From Roseisolibacter agri (lineage in GTDB: Bacteria; Gemmatimonadota; Gemmatimonadetes; Gemmatimonadales; Gemmatimonadaceae), in assembly GCF_030159095.1 (NCBI RefSeq), contig NZ_BRXS01000002.1:248001-312000 (forward strand): DNA of 64,000 bases, given 5' to 3'. The notes under the pieces were generated by a model. It saw only the letters and a list, made by a program, of their open reading frames with translations, searched no databases and had not been told where the DNA came from. The number at the start of each line of letters is the position of its first letter. Positions within the stretch are counted from its first letter, which is position 1. Below are positions 15,471 through 23,024 of the stretch, piece after piece. Both the position numbers and the translations under genes were made by a program.

Positions 15471-16055
15471 CTAGCGCGGCGCCATCTCACGATACCGGAA
15501 GCAGCAGGTGAGGTGGTCGTTCACCACGCCCACGGCCTGCAGGTACGCGTAGCAGATCGTCGAGCCCACGAAGCTGAACCCACGCTTCTTGAGCTCCCTG
15601 CTCACCGCGTCCGAGAGCGGCGTGCGCGCCGGGATCTCGGCGTGCTCGCGCCACGCGTTGACCACCGGCACGCCGTCGACGAAGCGCCAGAGAAACGCGT
15701 CGAACGACCCGAACTCCCGCTGCACCGCGAGGAACGCGCGCGCGCCCGTCACCGCGCCCGCCACCTTCTGCCGGTGGCGCACGATCCCCGGATCCTGCAG
15801 CAGCCGCGCGACGTCCGCGTCGGTGAAGCGCGCGACGATTTCCGGATCGAACTCCGCGAACAGCCGGCGGTAGTGCTCGCGCTTCGCGAGCACGGTGCTC
15901 CAGCTTAGCCCCGCCTGCGCCGCCTCGAGGATCAGGAACTCGAACAGCACGCGGTCGTCGTGCACCGGCACGCCCCACTCCGCGTCGTGGTACGCGACGT
16001 CCAGCGGGAGGCGCGGCCACGTGCAGCGCACGCGCGCGTCGGAGAGGTCGCTCAT
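15471..16055 (-). CDS. tag: DNA-3-methyladenine glycosylase I
   Basis: The 194-residue product removes 3-methyladenine from alkylated DNA, starting base-excision repair in the cytoplasm. Family marks are complete: R-C-T-W near residue 11 and Y-H-D-A-E-W-G at 22-28 hold zinc ligands. L-E-A-A-Q-A-G-L-S-W (Glu44) is the base-binding/catalytic segment. The C-terminal N-D-H-L-T-C-C-F-R supplies the last His and Cys. The length is that of E. coli Tag. The ATG overlaps the stop of the upstream GNAT gene by 4 bases, so the two are translated together. Confidence 0.95.
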   Translation of the reverse strand: MSDLSDARVRCTWPRLPLDVAYHDAEWGVPVHDDRVLFEFLILEAAQAGLSWSTVLAKREHYRRLFAEFDPEIVARFTDADVARLLQDPGIVRHRQKVAGAVTGARAFLAVQREFGSFDAFLWRFVDGVPVVNAWREHAEIPARTPLSDAVSRELKKRGFSFVGSTICYAYLQAVGVVNDHLTCCFRYREMAPR

Positions 16056-16846
16056 GCGGGCTTGTACTCCGTCACCATCCCCATCGCGCGGAAGCCGAGC
16101 CGCGCATAGACGCCCGCGCCGTCGGCCGAGGCCTCCAGCACGCCGCGCCGCGCACCGGCCACGTGCGCGTCGCGCAGCGCGTGCGCCGTCACCGCGCCGC
16201 CGATCCCGCGCCGCCGGAACGCCGTGCGCGTCGCGACGTTGAACACGCCCGCGCTCCCACCCGCGAGCGTCACCTCCGCCGTCGCCACGGGCACGCCGTC
16301 CAGGTAGGCGACGTGGAAGCGCTGCGGGCTGCCGTCGGCCAGCAGCGCGCTGGCCGCGCGCTCGTAGAAGCGCACGACATGCGCGTCCGGCGGCGACCAG
16401 TTCTCCGCGTTCACCGTCGCGAAGTCGGCGAGCGTCCGCGCGTCGCGCGCGCGCACGATCGTCAGGCCGCCTGGCACCGCAACCTCCGCCAGCGCCGCGA
16501 GGTCGTCGCACGCCATCACCACCTCCGACTCGGCCGCCGCCAGCCCCTCCGCCTCCAGCAGCGCGCCCAGCGCCTGCGGCCGGTCCTCGGGCCGCACCCA
16601 CCACGAGAACGGCCGGCCCGCGTCGCGGAAGTGCGCGACGGCGGCGCGCACGCGCGTCACCGCGTCCGTCCCGTCCAGCCGCGCGCGGCAGACGTGGTTG
16701 AACGTGTCGCACGCGAGCCCCGAGTCCACGAGCACCAGCGCGTCGTCGGCCAGCACGCGCATCCCGGGCGTGCGCGCGGGCGCCCACGCGGAATGCGTCA
16801 CGTACGGATCGTCGGCGTCGGGAGGGCGCGTGCGGGTGCGTGTCAT
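16052..16846 (-). CDS. GNAT-family N-acetyltransferase
   Basis: A 264-residue protein. Its C-terminal half, from about residue 130, is a GNAT domain with the acetyl-CoA loop F-R-R-R-G-I-G-G-A-V-T (R-x-x-G-I-G) and the closing V-Y-A-R-L-G-F-R-A-M-G. The N-terminal 120 residues contain W-W-V-R-P-E-D-R-P and resemble the first lobe of tandem GNAT proteins whose substrates are unknown. The start is set at the ATG at 16846; the frame extends further but without support. It is coupled to tag by an ATGA overlap, which suggests but does not show a link to alkylation stress. Confidence 0.75.
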   Translation of the reverse strand: MTRTRTRPPDADDPYVTHSAWAPARTPGMRVLADDALVLVDSGLACDTFNHVCRARLDGTDAVTRVRAAVAHFRDAGRPFSWWVRPEDRPQALGALLEAEGLAAAESEVVMACDDLAALAEVAVPGGLTIVRARDARTLADFATVNAENWSPPDAHVVRFYERAASALLADGSPQRFHVAYLDGVPVATAEVTLAGGSAGVFNVATRTAFRRRGIGGAVTAHALRDAHVAGARRGVLEASADGAGVYARLGFRAMGMVTEYKPA

Positions 16847-16909
16847 CGCGCCAATGATGCCCGCACGTGCGCGCCGCGACAAGCGCGAAGGGGGCGAGTC
16901 GTGTCTCGC

Positions 16910-19114
16910 TCAGCGCGGCTCGCGGAACGCGCGCAGGCACTCCTCCACCGCGCGCGCGAGCAGCGTGTCCACGATGCCGAGCGCGCGCGCGACGTCGGGG
17001 GCGGCGGGCGTGAGCCGGCGCACGGTGTCGTGCACCGTCTCGCGCAGCACCTCGTAGTCGCGGCGCACCTCGGCCTCGCTCCAGCCCAGGCGCGCACGCT
17101 GCGCGCCGTGGCGCGCGGCGATCAGCTGCTGGATGGTCGAGCCGTCGCGCAGCATCTGCGCGGCGTCCGGGCCGTCCTCGCCGATGACCGTCAGCGACTG
17201 CGCCAGGTCGGCCAGGAAGGTCGCCGTGTGGTCCAGCAGCTGCGCGTCGCCCAGCCCGTGCGCGCTCGGCGTCGCCGGCTCGGTGCGCAGCGCGGCCGCG
17301 TACCGCGTGAGCATGCGCTCCGTCTCGCCCAGCAGCGCGTCCGCGACCGCGTGCAGCCCGGCCGCGTCGCGCGCGGCGCCCGGGACGCGCACGGGCGCCG
17401 CCGTCGCGGCGTCGGCCGCGCCGCGCGCCGCGTCGCGGGCGCGCGCCACCGCCTCCTCGTCCGCCGCGGGGAGCCAGAGCATGAACGAGGAGCCGAGGCC
17501 GGGCTGGCTGCGCACCGTGATGTCGCCGCCCATCAGGCGGGCGAGGTGGCGGCTGATGGTGAGCCCGAGCCCCGATCCGCCCACGCGCCGGGTGCGGCCC
17601 TGGTCCGCCTGCACGAACGCCTCCCAGATGCGCTCGAGCTGCTCCGGCGGGATGCCGACGCCCGTGTCCTCGACGCGCACGAACGACCACGCGCGCGTCG
17701 CGCCCGGCGCGCCCGGCGCGCCCGGCGCGCCCGCATGCGCCACCGCGGCCTCGGGCGCCGCGGCGTCGGCCTCGCCGCACGTCACCGTCACGCGGCCGCC
17801 CGCCTCGGTGAACCGCACCGCGTTCGACAGCAGGTTCGCGAGCACCTGCCGCACGCGCGCCGCGTCGCCGCAGTAGGCGGTCGTCGTCTGCTCGGTGCAG
17901 CCGTTCACGAGCGCGATGCGCCGCGCGCGCGCCTGCGGCTCCACGAGCTGCAGCGCCGCCGACACGGCATCGCGCACCAGCGCGGGCTCGCGCGCCGCGT
18001 GCATCTGCCCGGCCTCGATCTTCGCCAGGTCCAGCACGTCGTTCACGAGCGCCAGCAGGTGGCGGCTCGTCGCCTGGATGCGCGCGACGTACGCGCGCTG
18101 CGACTCCGTGAGCGTGCCGCCCAGCCCCATGTCGAGCAGCTCCGCGTAGCCGATGATCGCGTTCAGCGGCGTGCGGATCTCGTGGCTGGTGGTGGCGAGG
18201 AACTGCGACTTCGCGGTGCTCGCCGTCTCGGCGGCCGCGATCGCGCGCTCCAGCGTGGCCTCGCGCTCGCGCTCCGCGGTGAGGTCCTGCATGATCATCG
18301 AGAAGCCCACCAGCCGCCCGCCCTCGCGCAGCGCGGTCAGCACCACGCGCGCGACGAACGCGGTGGCGTCGCGCCGCCGGCGCGCGCCCTCGCCGGTGTA
18401 CTCGCCGTGCAGCGCGGCGTGGCGCAGGTGGTCCTCCGCGCCGCCGTCCTCGGCGCCGCCGGCGGGATAGAGCCGGTGCACCGGCTGGCCGGTCATCGCC
18501 TCCGCGCGCCAGCCCGTCATGCGCTCCGCGCCCGGGCCCCAGTGCGTGACGACGCCGTGGGGATCCATGAGGAAGATCGCGTAGTCGCGCACGCGGTCCA
18601 CGAGCAGGCGGAACTGCGCCTCGGCGGCCATCGCCTTGTCGTGCGCCGCCGCCAGCGCGCGCGCCTGCCGCGCGCGCTCCTCCTCCAGCCGCTTGCGCGC
18701 GGTGACGTCGCGGTAGAACACCGCGAGCCCGCCCTCCTCGGCCGGATACGCCCGGATCTCGTGCCAGACGTCCGCCGCGGGGTAGTGGTGCTCGAACGTC
18801 ACCGGCACGCCCTCGGCGATCGCGCGCCGGTACTGCCGCTCGACCTCGGTCCCGGCGGTCTCGGGCCAGACGGTCCAGTGGTCGCGCCCCACCAGCGCGG
18901 CGGGCGAGGTGCCGTTGAGGCGCGCGGCCTCGCGGTTCGCGTAGGTCACGCGCCAGTCGCGGTCGAGCGAGAGGAAGGCGTCGGACATCCCCTCGACGAC
19001 GGCCATCACGCTGCGGTCGCGCGCGCGGCGCTCCTCGGCGGCGGCGCGGCGCTCGGCCGCGCCCTCGCCGGAAGCCGACTCGGATCCCGCGGCCCCCTGT
19101 TCGAGCGATGACAT
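16910..19114 (-). CDS. PAS-PAS sensor histidine kinase with C-terminal RsbRD_N-like domain
   Basis: A 734-residue cytoplasmic kinase. From the ATG, a coiled N-terminus leads to two PAS domains (about residues 37-150 and 170-300). HisKA follows with S-H-E-I-R-T-P-L-N (phospho-His) near 330, and the HATPase has N-L-L-S-N-A-V, D-T-G-V-G-I and G-G-S-G-L-G-L. After the kinase a further 170 residues resemble the RsbRD N-terminal fold (L-D-H-T-A-T-F-L-A-D-L..I-Q-Q-L-I..R-D-Y-E-V-L-R-E), usually a sensor module of stressosome proteins. No membrane segment is seen. A GTG 48 bases upstream could give a longer form. Confidence 0.85.
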   Translation of the reverse strand: MSSLEQGAAGSESASGEGAAERRAAAEERRARDRSVMAVVEGMSDAFLSLDRDWRVTYANREAARLNGTSPAALVGRDHWTVWPETAGTEVERQYRRAIAEGVPVTFEHHYPAADVWHEIRAYPAEEGGLAVFYRDVTARKRLEEERARQARALAAAHDKAMAAEAQFRLLVDRVRDYAIFLMDPHGVVTHWGPGAERMTGWRAEAMTGQPVHRLYPAGGAEDGGAEDHLRHAALHGEYTGEGARRRRDATAFVARVVLTALREGGRLVGFSMIMQDLTAEREREATLERAIAAAETASTAKSQFLATTSHEIRTPLNAIIGYAELLDMGLGGTLTESQRAYVARIQATSRHLLALVNDVLDLAKIEAGQMHAAREPALVRDAVSAALQLVEPQARARRIALVNGCTEQTTTAYCGDAARVRQVLANLLSNAVRFTEAGGRVTVTCGEADAAAPEAAVAHAGAPGAPGAPGATRAWSFVRVEDTGVGIPPEQLERIWEAFVQADQGRTRRVGGSGLGLTISRHLARLMGGDITVRSQPGLGSSFMLWLPAADEEAVARARDAARGAADAATAAPVRVPGAARDAAGLHAVADALLGETERMLTRYAAALRTEPATPSAHGLGDAQLLDHTATFLADLAQSLTVIGEDGPDAAQMLRDGSTIQQLIAARHGAQRARLGWSEAEVRRDYEVLRETVHDTVRRLTPAAPDVARALGIVDTLLARAVEECLRAFREPR

Positions 19115-19270
19115 GCCGGCCGGCCCACCAAGAACCGCGCCGCCGCTGCACGCCCGATCCACGAACTTCCGTGGTGCCGTTCACCCTGCCGGCGGACGGC
19201 TCGGCACGCCGGCGGCGCGGCTCGTCGCGGGCGCGTGGCGGCGGACCCGGCCACGGCCCATCATCGCCCC

Positions 19271-20734
19271 ATGCGACCGCCCTCCGAGAGCCCGCGCAGG
19301 CTCGCCGCACCGCTGGCGCTCGCCGCCCTGCTGGCGCTCGCGTCGGCGGGCGCGGCGCTCGTCGCGACCGCGCAGCAGGTCGCGCAGCAGGTCGCGCAGC
19401 AGGCCGCGCGACAGCCGGACGGGCCGCCGGTCTGGCACCAGACGCTCGACCAGCCCACGAGCAGCGCGATCCTCGCCACGCTCCCGGACGGCGAGGCGAA
19501 GCGCCGCTTCGTGCTCGACTGCACGGGCTGCCACCAGCTCAACGTGCGCACCGCGTACCCCACCGGCACCGCGCGCACGGCCGACGACTGGGAGGCGACG
19601 GTCACGCGCATGCTGCGCTACGGCAGCGCACGCGGCAGCTTCCCGGTGATCCACGACGGCCGCGAGGCGAAGGCGACCGCGGCCTGGCTCGCGACGCACC
19701 TGCCGGCGGCGCCGCCGAAGGCCGTGCGGGAGGCGGACGCGCCGTGGCGCGCGCTGGTCGCGCCGCGCGAGCGGTGGACGCTCACCGAGTACGCCCTCTC
19801 GCCCGCCTGGGAGCTGCCGCACGACGTCGCGGTGGACGGCGCGGGGCGCGTGGTCATCACGGGGATGATGACGCACCGCATGTACGTGCTCGATCCGCGC
19901 ACGGGCGCGCTGGACACGGTCGCGGTGCCGGTGCCGCGCGCCAACCCGCGCGCCGTCGAGGTGGACGCCGCCGGCCGCTGGTGGATCGCCCTCGGCGCGC
20001 CGCACCGCGTCGCCGTGCACGATCCCGCGAAGGGCGCGGGCGCCGACGCGTGGCGCACCTTCGCGACGGGGATGTACCCGCACAGCGTCGCGCTGGGTGC
20101 CGACGGCACGGGGTGGTTCAACGGGCACTTCACGCGCGCGCCGGAGCTGATCGGGCGCGTGACCCTGGAAGGGGCGGGGCGCGTGGACTCGGTCGCCGTC
20201 ACGCCGCACCCGACGCTCGCCGACGTGCCGGGCGGGCCGATCCCGTACGAGATCCGCGTGGCCCCGGACGGCGTCGTGTGGACGTCGGAGCTGTCGGGGA
20301 ACCGCCTGGTGGCGCACGACCCGCGCACGCGGCGCACGTGGGCGGTGCCGATGCCCGGGCCGCACGACGGCCCGCGCCGCTTCGACGTGGACGCGCAGGG
20401 CGTGCTCTGGATCCCGGCGTACGCCGCGAACGCGCTGGTGCGCTACGACCCGAGGACGGAGCGCTTCACGCGCGTCGCGCTGCCGATCCCGGACGCGGTC
20501 CCGTACGTCGCCCGCGTGGACCGTGCGAGCGGCGACGTCTGGCTCGGCACCTCGGCCGCCGACGCGGTGCTGCGCTACACGCCGCGCACGGGGCGCTTCG
20601 CGGTGTACCCGCTCCCCACGCGCGGCGCGCTGGTGCGGCACCTGGCGGTCGATCCGCGGACGCGCGACCTCTGGATCGCGTACGGCGCCGCGCCGGGCCC
20701 GGCGGCGAGGGTGGCGCGGCTGTCGGTGAAGTGA
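19271..20734 (+). CDS. Exported haem c / Vgb-like beta-propeller protein
   Basis: The 487-residue product starts with a signal peptide ending near a Q-Q-V-A repeat (encoded by a 12-bp tandem repeat). A c-type haem site follows: C-T-G-C-H at residues 84-88. From about 165 to the end there are six or seven blades of the type D-G-x-x-W-x-x, D-P-R-T-x-x-x-x-x-W/F, as in virginiamycin B lyase (Vgb)/streptogramin-lyase-like propellers. True Vgb lacks haem, so this is a periplasmic fusion, perhaps an electron-accepting or redox-sensing propeller. No lyase activity should be assumed. It is divergent from the kinase gene at 19114. Confidence 0.8.
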   Translation: MRPPSESPRRLAAPLALAALLALASAGAALVATAQQVAQQVAQQAARQPDGPPVWHQTLDQPTSSAILATLPDGEAKRRFVLDCTGCHQLNVRTAYPTGTARTADDWEATVTRMLRYGSARGSFPVIHDGREAKATAAWLATHLPAAPPKAVREADAPWRALVAPRERWTLTEYALSPAWELPHDVAVDGAGRVVITGMMTHRMYVLDPRTGALDTVAVPVPRANPRAVEVDAAGRWWIALGAPHRVAVHDPAKGAGADAWRTFATGMYPHSVALGADGTGWFNGHFTRAPELIGRVTLEGAGRVDSVAVTPHPTLADVPGGPIPYEIRVAPDGVVWTSELSGNRLVAHDPRTRRTWAVPMPGPHDGPRRFDVDAQGVLWIPAYAANALVRYDPRTERFTRVALPIPDAVPYVARVDRASGDVWLGTSAADAVLRYTPRTGRFAVYPLPTRGALVRHLAVDPRTRDLWIAYGAAPGPAARVARLSVK

Positions 20735-20790
20735 CGTGAGCGCGCGACGGCGGGTTATGCGGGCAGGACCCGTCCGCCCTCGAGCACCGC

Positions 20791-21204
20791 ATGCGACGCC
20801 CACCTCTCCTCGCCCTCCTGCCCGCCGTCGCCGCGCTCGGCTGCGGGAACGGCCGCGACCTCCTCGCGATCACCGATCCGTGCGCGGTGCCGCCGGAGGT
20901 GTCGGCCGTGCCGATCGCCGTCGGTGGCGACTGGTGGACCGAGGGCGCGATGCCGCCGACGCTGCACGTCGAGCAGGACGGGAGCGCGCTGCGCGCGGAG
21001 CTCGCGTTCTCGGGCGTGATCCGGCAGGGCGGCACGGGCCGCGTGCGCGGCAGCTGCGTGGAGCTGTCGTTCCCGGGCCGCGCGGGCACGTCGGAGCCGG
21101 CGATGCCCGTGCACGGGCAGCTGCAGCTGACGACCGGCAAGCTGCGCATCGCGCTCCCCAATGGTACGGCGTTCACGCTCGTGCGCCGTCCGGCGGGGCA
21201 GTAG
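20791..21204 (+). CDS. Putative lipoprotein
   Basis: A 137-residue protein with a clear lipobox (V-A-A-L-G-C near residue 18). The mature part is predicted to be mostly beta strand (L-H-V-E-Q-D-G-S-A-L-R-A-E-L-A-F-S-G, then G-Q-L-Q-L-T-T-G-K-L-R-I-A-L) with one Cys pair, like small extracytoplasmic beta-sandwich proteins. No known family is recognised. It is followed by the composite palindromic element. Confidence 0.6.
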   Translation: MRRPPLLALLPAVAALGCGNGRDLLAITDPCAVPPEVSAVPIAVGGDWWTEGAMPPTLHVEQDGSALRAELAFSGVIRQGGTGRVRGSCVELSFPGRAGTSEPAMPVHGQLQLTTGKLRIALPNGTAFTLVRRPAGQ

Positions 21205-21243
21205 TTGCAGCGATCGTCGCAGCGCTGCGGAACTGCAAAGAGC

Positions 21244-21366
21244 AGCAAGGATGCAAATCTGACAAGATCTGACAAGTGCGGATGGCTCCGCGTGGCGCGA
21301 CGTACCTCGCACCCGGACGGAGCCATCCGTCGTTCTCAGACTTTCTCCGATCTTCATCCTCGCAAA
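21244..21366. repeat. Palindromic element A1 (GCAAGGATG-arm family)
   Basis: An imperfect inverted repeat: left arm GCAAGGATG..AGATCTGAC..CGGATGGCTCCG, right arm CGGAGCCATCCG..GATCTTCATCC. The centre holds the shared core (CTCCGCGTGGCGCGACG). The right flank contains GTTCGGGGCCGGCGCGCC. It lies between two plus-strand genes and is followed 45 bases later by element B1. Confidence 0.9.
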
Positions 21367-21410
21367 TGCCGTTCGGGGCCGGCGCGCCAGGGCCCGAAAA
21401 GCGTTGGACG

Positions 21411-21505
21411 GGATTCACAGGATCTACAGGATTCACGGCTCCGCGTGGTGCGACGCGCCGTACCGCCATGCGGAGCGTGATCCTGTCAATCCTGTGAATC
21501 CTGTC
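21411..21505. repeat. Palindromic element B1 (ACAGGATT-arm family)
   Basis: The left arm is made of GGATTCACAGGATCTACAGG units and the right arm of TCCTGTCAATCCTGTGAATC units, flanking the core GGCTCCGCGTGGTGCGACG. ACAGGATT-type tandem arms of this kind occur in intergenic repeats of many environmental bacteria. It ends 40 bases before the AlkZ-like gene, so it may lie in that gene's leader. Confidence 0.9.
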
Positions 21506-21545
21506 TGAAGCAGTTCGCCGTTCCGATCCCCGCGCTCGCCTCTCG

Positions 21546-22655
21546 ATGTCCGCCCCACTCTCCCTCCGCGCCCTCAACCGAGCCACGCTCGCGCGCCAGC
21601 ATCTGCTCGCGCGCACGACCGCCGACGCGGTGACCGTGGTGCACGACGTCGCCGGGCTGCAGGCGCAGCTCGCGCGGCCGCCGTTCGTGGGGCTCTGGAC
21701 GCGCATCGCGGGCTTCACGCGCGAGGGGCTCACCGCGCCCGTGCACGGGCGGCGGCTCGTGCGCGCGACGGCGATGCGCGGCACGCTGCACGTCATGACC
21801 GCCGCCGACTACCTCGCGCTGCGCGCCCCGCTCGCGACGATGCTCGCCGCCGGCGCGGCGGGCGTGCTCGGCGCGCGGAGCGATGGCTTCGACGCCGATC
21901 GGCTCCTCGCCGAGGCGCGCGAGATCCTGCACGCGCGCGGCCCGCTCCCGTTCGACGCGCTGCGCGACGCGCTCGCCGCGCGGTGGCCCGACGCCGACGT
22001 GCGCGCGATGGGCTACACGGTCCGCATGCACCTCCCGCTCGTGCAGGTCCCCACCGACGGCGCGCCGTGGGCGTGGGACGGCAAGGCGCCGTTCACGCCC
22101 GCCGACACGTGGCTCGGTGCCTCGTGCGCGACGGACGCCGGGCCCGCGGCGCTCGTGCGGCGCTACCTCGCGGCGTTCGGGCCCGCCACGCCCGCCGACG
22201 CGCAGGCGTGGTCGGGCCTCAAGGGGCTGCGCGCGACGTTCGACGCGATGCGCGACGCGCTGGTGACGCTGCGCGACGACCGCGGGCGCGAGCTGTTCGA
22301 CCTCCCCGACGCGCCGCGTCCCGGCGAGGACGCCGACGCGCCCGTGCGGCTCCTCCCCGAGTTCGACAACCTCGTGCTCGCGCACCACGACCGCACGCGC
22401 ATCGTCGCCGACGCGCAGCGCCCGCGCATCGTCTCGAAGAACCTGCAGGTCGCGGCGACGTTCCTCGTGGATGGCATGGTCGCGGGGACGTGGACGGTCG
22501 CGACGGCGCGCGGCACCGCGACGCTGACGCTCCACCCCTTCGCGGCGCTGGCCCCGCGGGCGCGCCGCGCGCTGGAGGCCGAGGGGGAGGCGCTCGTGCG
22601 GTTCGTCGAGCCGGAGGCCCGCGCGCACGCCGTGGTCGTGGCGACAGGAGACTGA
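21546..22655 (+). CDS. AlkZ-like winged-helix DNA glycosylase family protein
   Basis: The 369-residue protein belongs to the HTH_42/AlkZ family: R-Q-H-L-L near residue 18, and the catalytic-type Q-x-Q/D segment G-L-Q-A-Q-L-A-R-P-P-F near 37. Later come M-R-G-T-L-H-V-M (the usual R-G-T-L-H), L-P-E-F-D-N-L-V-L and a D-G-x-V-A-G-T-W C-terminal beta motif. Relatives include glycosylases that unhook DNA crosslinks or remove alkylated bases. Q-x-Q forms are usually the broader AlkX-like branch rather than the natural-product self-resistance branch. The substrate is unproven. Confidence 0.8.
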   Translation: MSAPLSLRALNRATLARQHLLARTTADAVTVVHDVAGLQAQLARPPFVGLWTRIAGFTREGLTAPVHGRRLVRATAMRGTLHVMTAADYLALRAPLATMLAAGAAGVLGARSDGFDADRLLAEAREILHARGPLPFDALRDALAARWPDADVRAMGYTVRMHLPLVQVPTDGAPWAWDGKAPFTPADTWLGASCATDAGPAALVRRYLAAFGPATPADAQAWSGLKGLRATFDAMRDALVTLRDDRGRELFDLPDAPRPGEDADAPVRLLPEFDNLVLAHHDRTRIVADAQRPRIVSKNLQVAATFLVDGMVAGTWTVATARGTATLTLHPFAALAPRARRALEAEGEALVRFVEPEARAHAVVVATGD

Positions 22656-22760
22656 CGCCGTCACGGCGTGCCCCTTGCGCGGGGGCGTGACCGGACGGTT
22701 CTTCAGGCGCGTCGTGGCCGCACGCCCGCGATCCCCGCCCGGTCCTCACGCTCGCCCACC

Positions 22761-22994
22761 ATGCTCCGCGCCCTCCGCGACGAACACGGCGCCACCCTGA
22801 CGGAGTACGCGCTCCTCGTCGCCTGCATCGCCGTCGTGGTCATCGGCGCCGTGCAGCTGCTGGGGACCGGCTCGTCGAACGGGCTGACGTCCGCCGGCAC
22901 GACCATCTCGAGCGGCCGCCACGTCCCCGGCAGCGGCAACGGCGGCGGGAACGGCAACGGGGGCGGGAACAGCGGCTGCGGCACCCAGTGCTGA
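22761..22994 (+). CDS. Orphan Flp/Fap-type pilin
   Basis: A 77-residue prepilin of the type IVb Flp group: a short basic leader, then G-A-T-L-T-E-Y-A-L-L-V-A-C-I-A-V-V-V-I-G, with the peptidase cleavage expected at the Gly and Glu at position +5 kept. The C-terminus is a Gly/Asn repeat (G-N-G-G-G) with two Cys, longer and odder than in usual Flp pilins. No tad/cpa assembly genes are in the window, so assembly would rely on a distant locus. The ATG at 22761 is the only sensible start. Confidence 0.75.
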   Translation: MLRALRDEHGATLTEYALLVACIAVVVIGAVQLLGTGSSNGLTSAGTTISSGRHVPGSGNGGGNGNGGGNSGCGTQC

Positions 22995-23024
22995 CGGCGT
23001 GACGCTCGCGAGCGCCCGCCGCCG

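Noticed and set aside
15206-15490. 94-residue minus frame with a coiled-coil-like stretch
   Set aside because: It overlaps the 3' end of the PIN-like gene and the tag stop, and no ribosome site is seen; at best a decayed fragment.
16163-19111. 982-codon plus-strand open frame
   Set aside because: Antisense to the PAS kinase and GNAT genes, with no conserved motif.
15471-19310. 1279-codon minus-strand open frame
   Set aside because: Only its last 194 codons (tag) are real; the rest is an off-frame reading of the GNAT and kinase genes.
21411-21505. CRISPR-like array
   Set aside because: Units are arms of a palindrome, not direct repeats with unique spacers, and no cas genes are seen.
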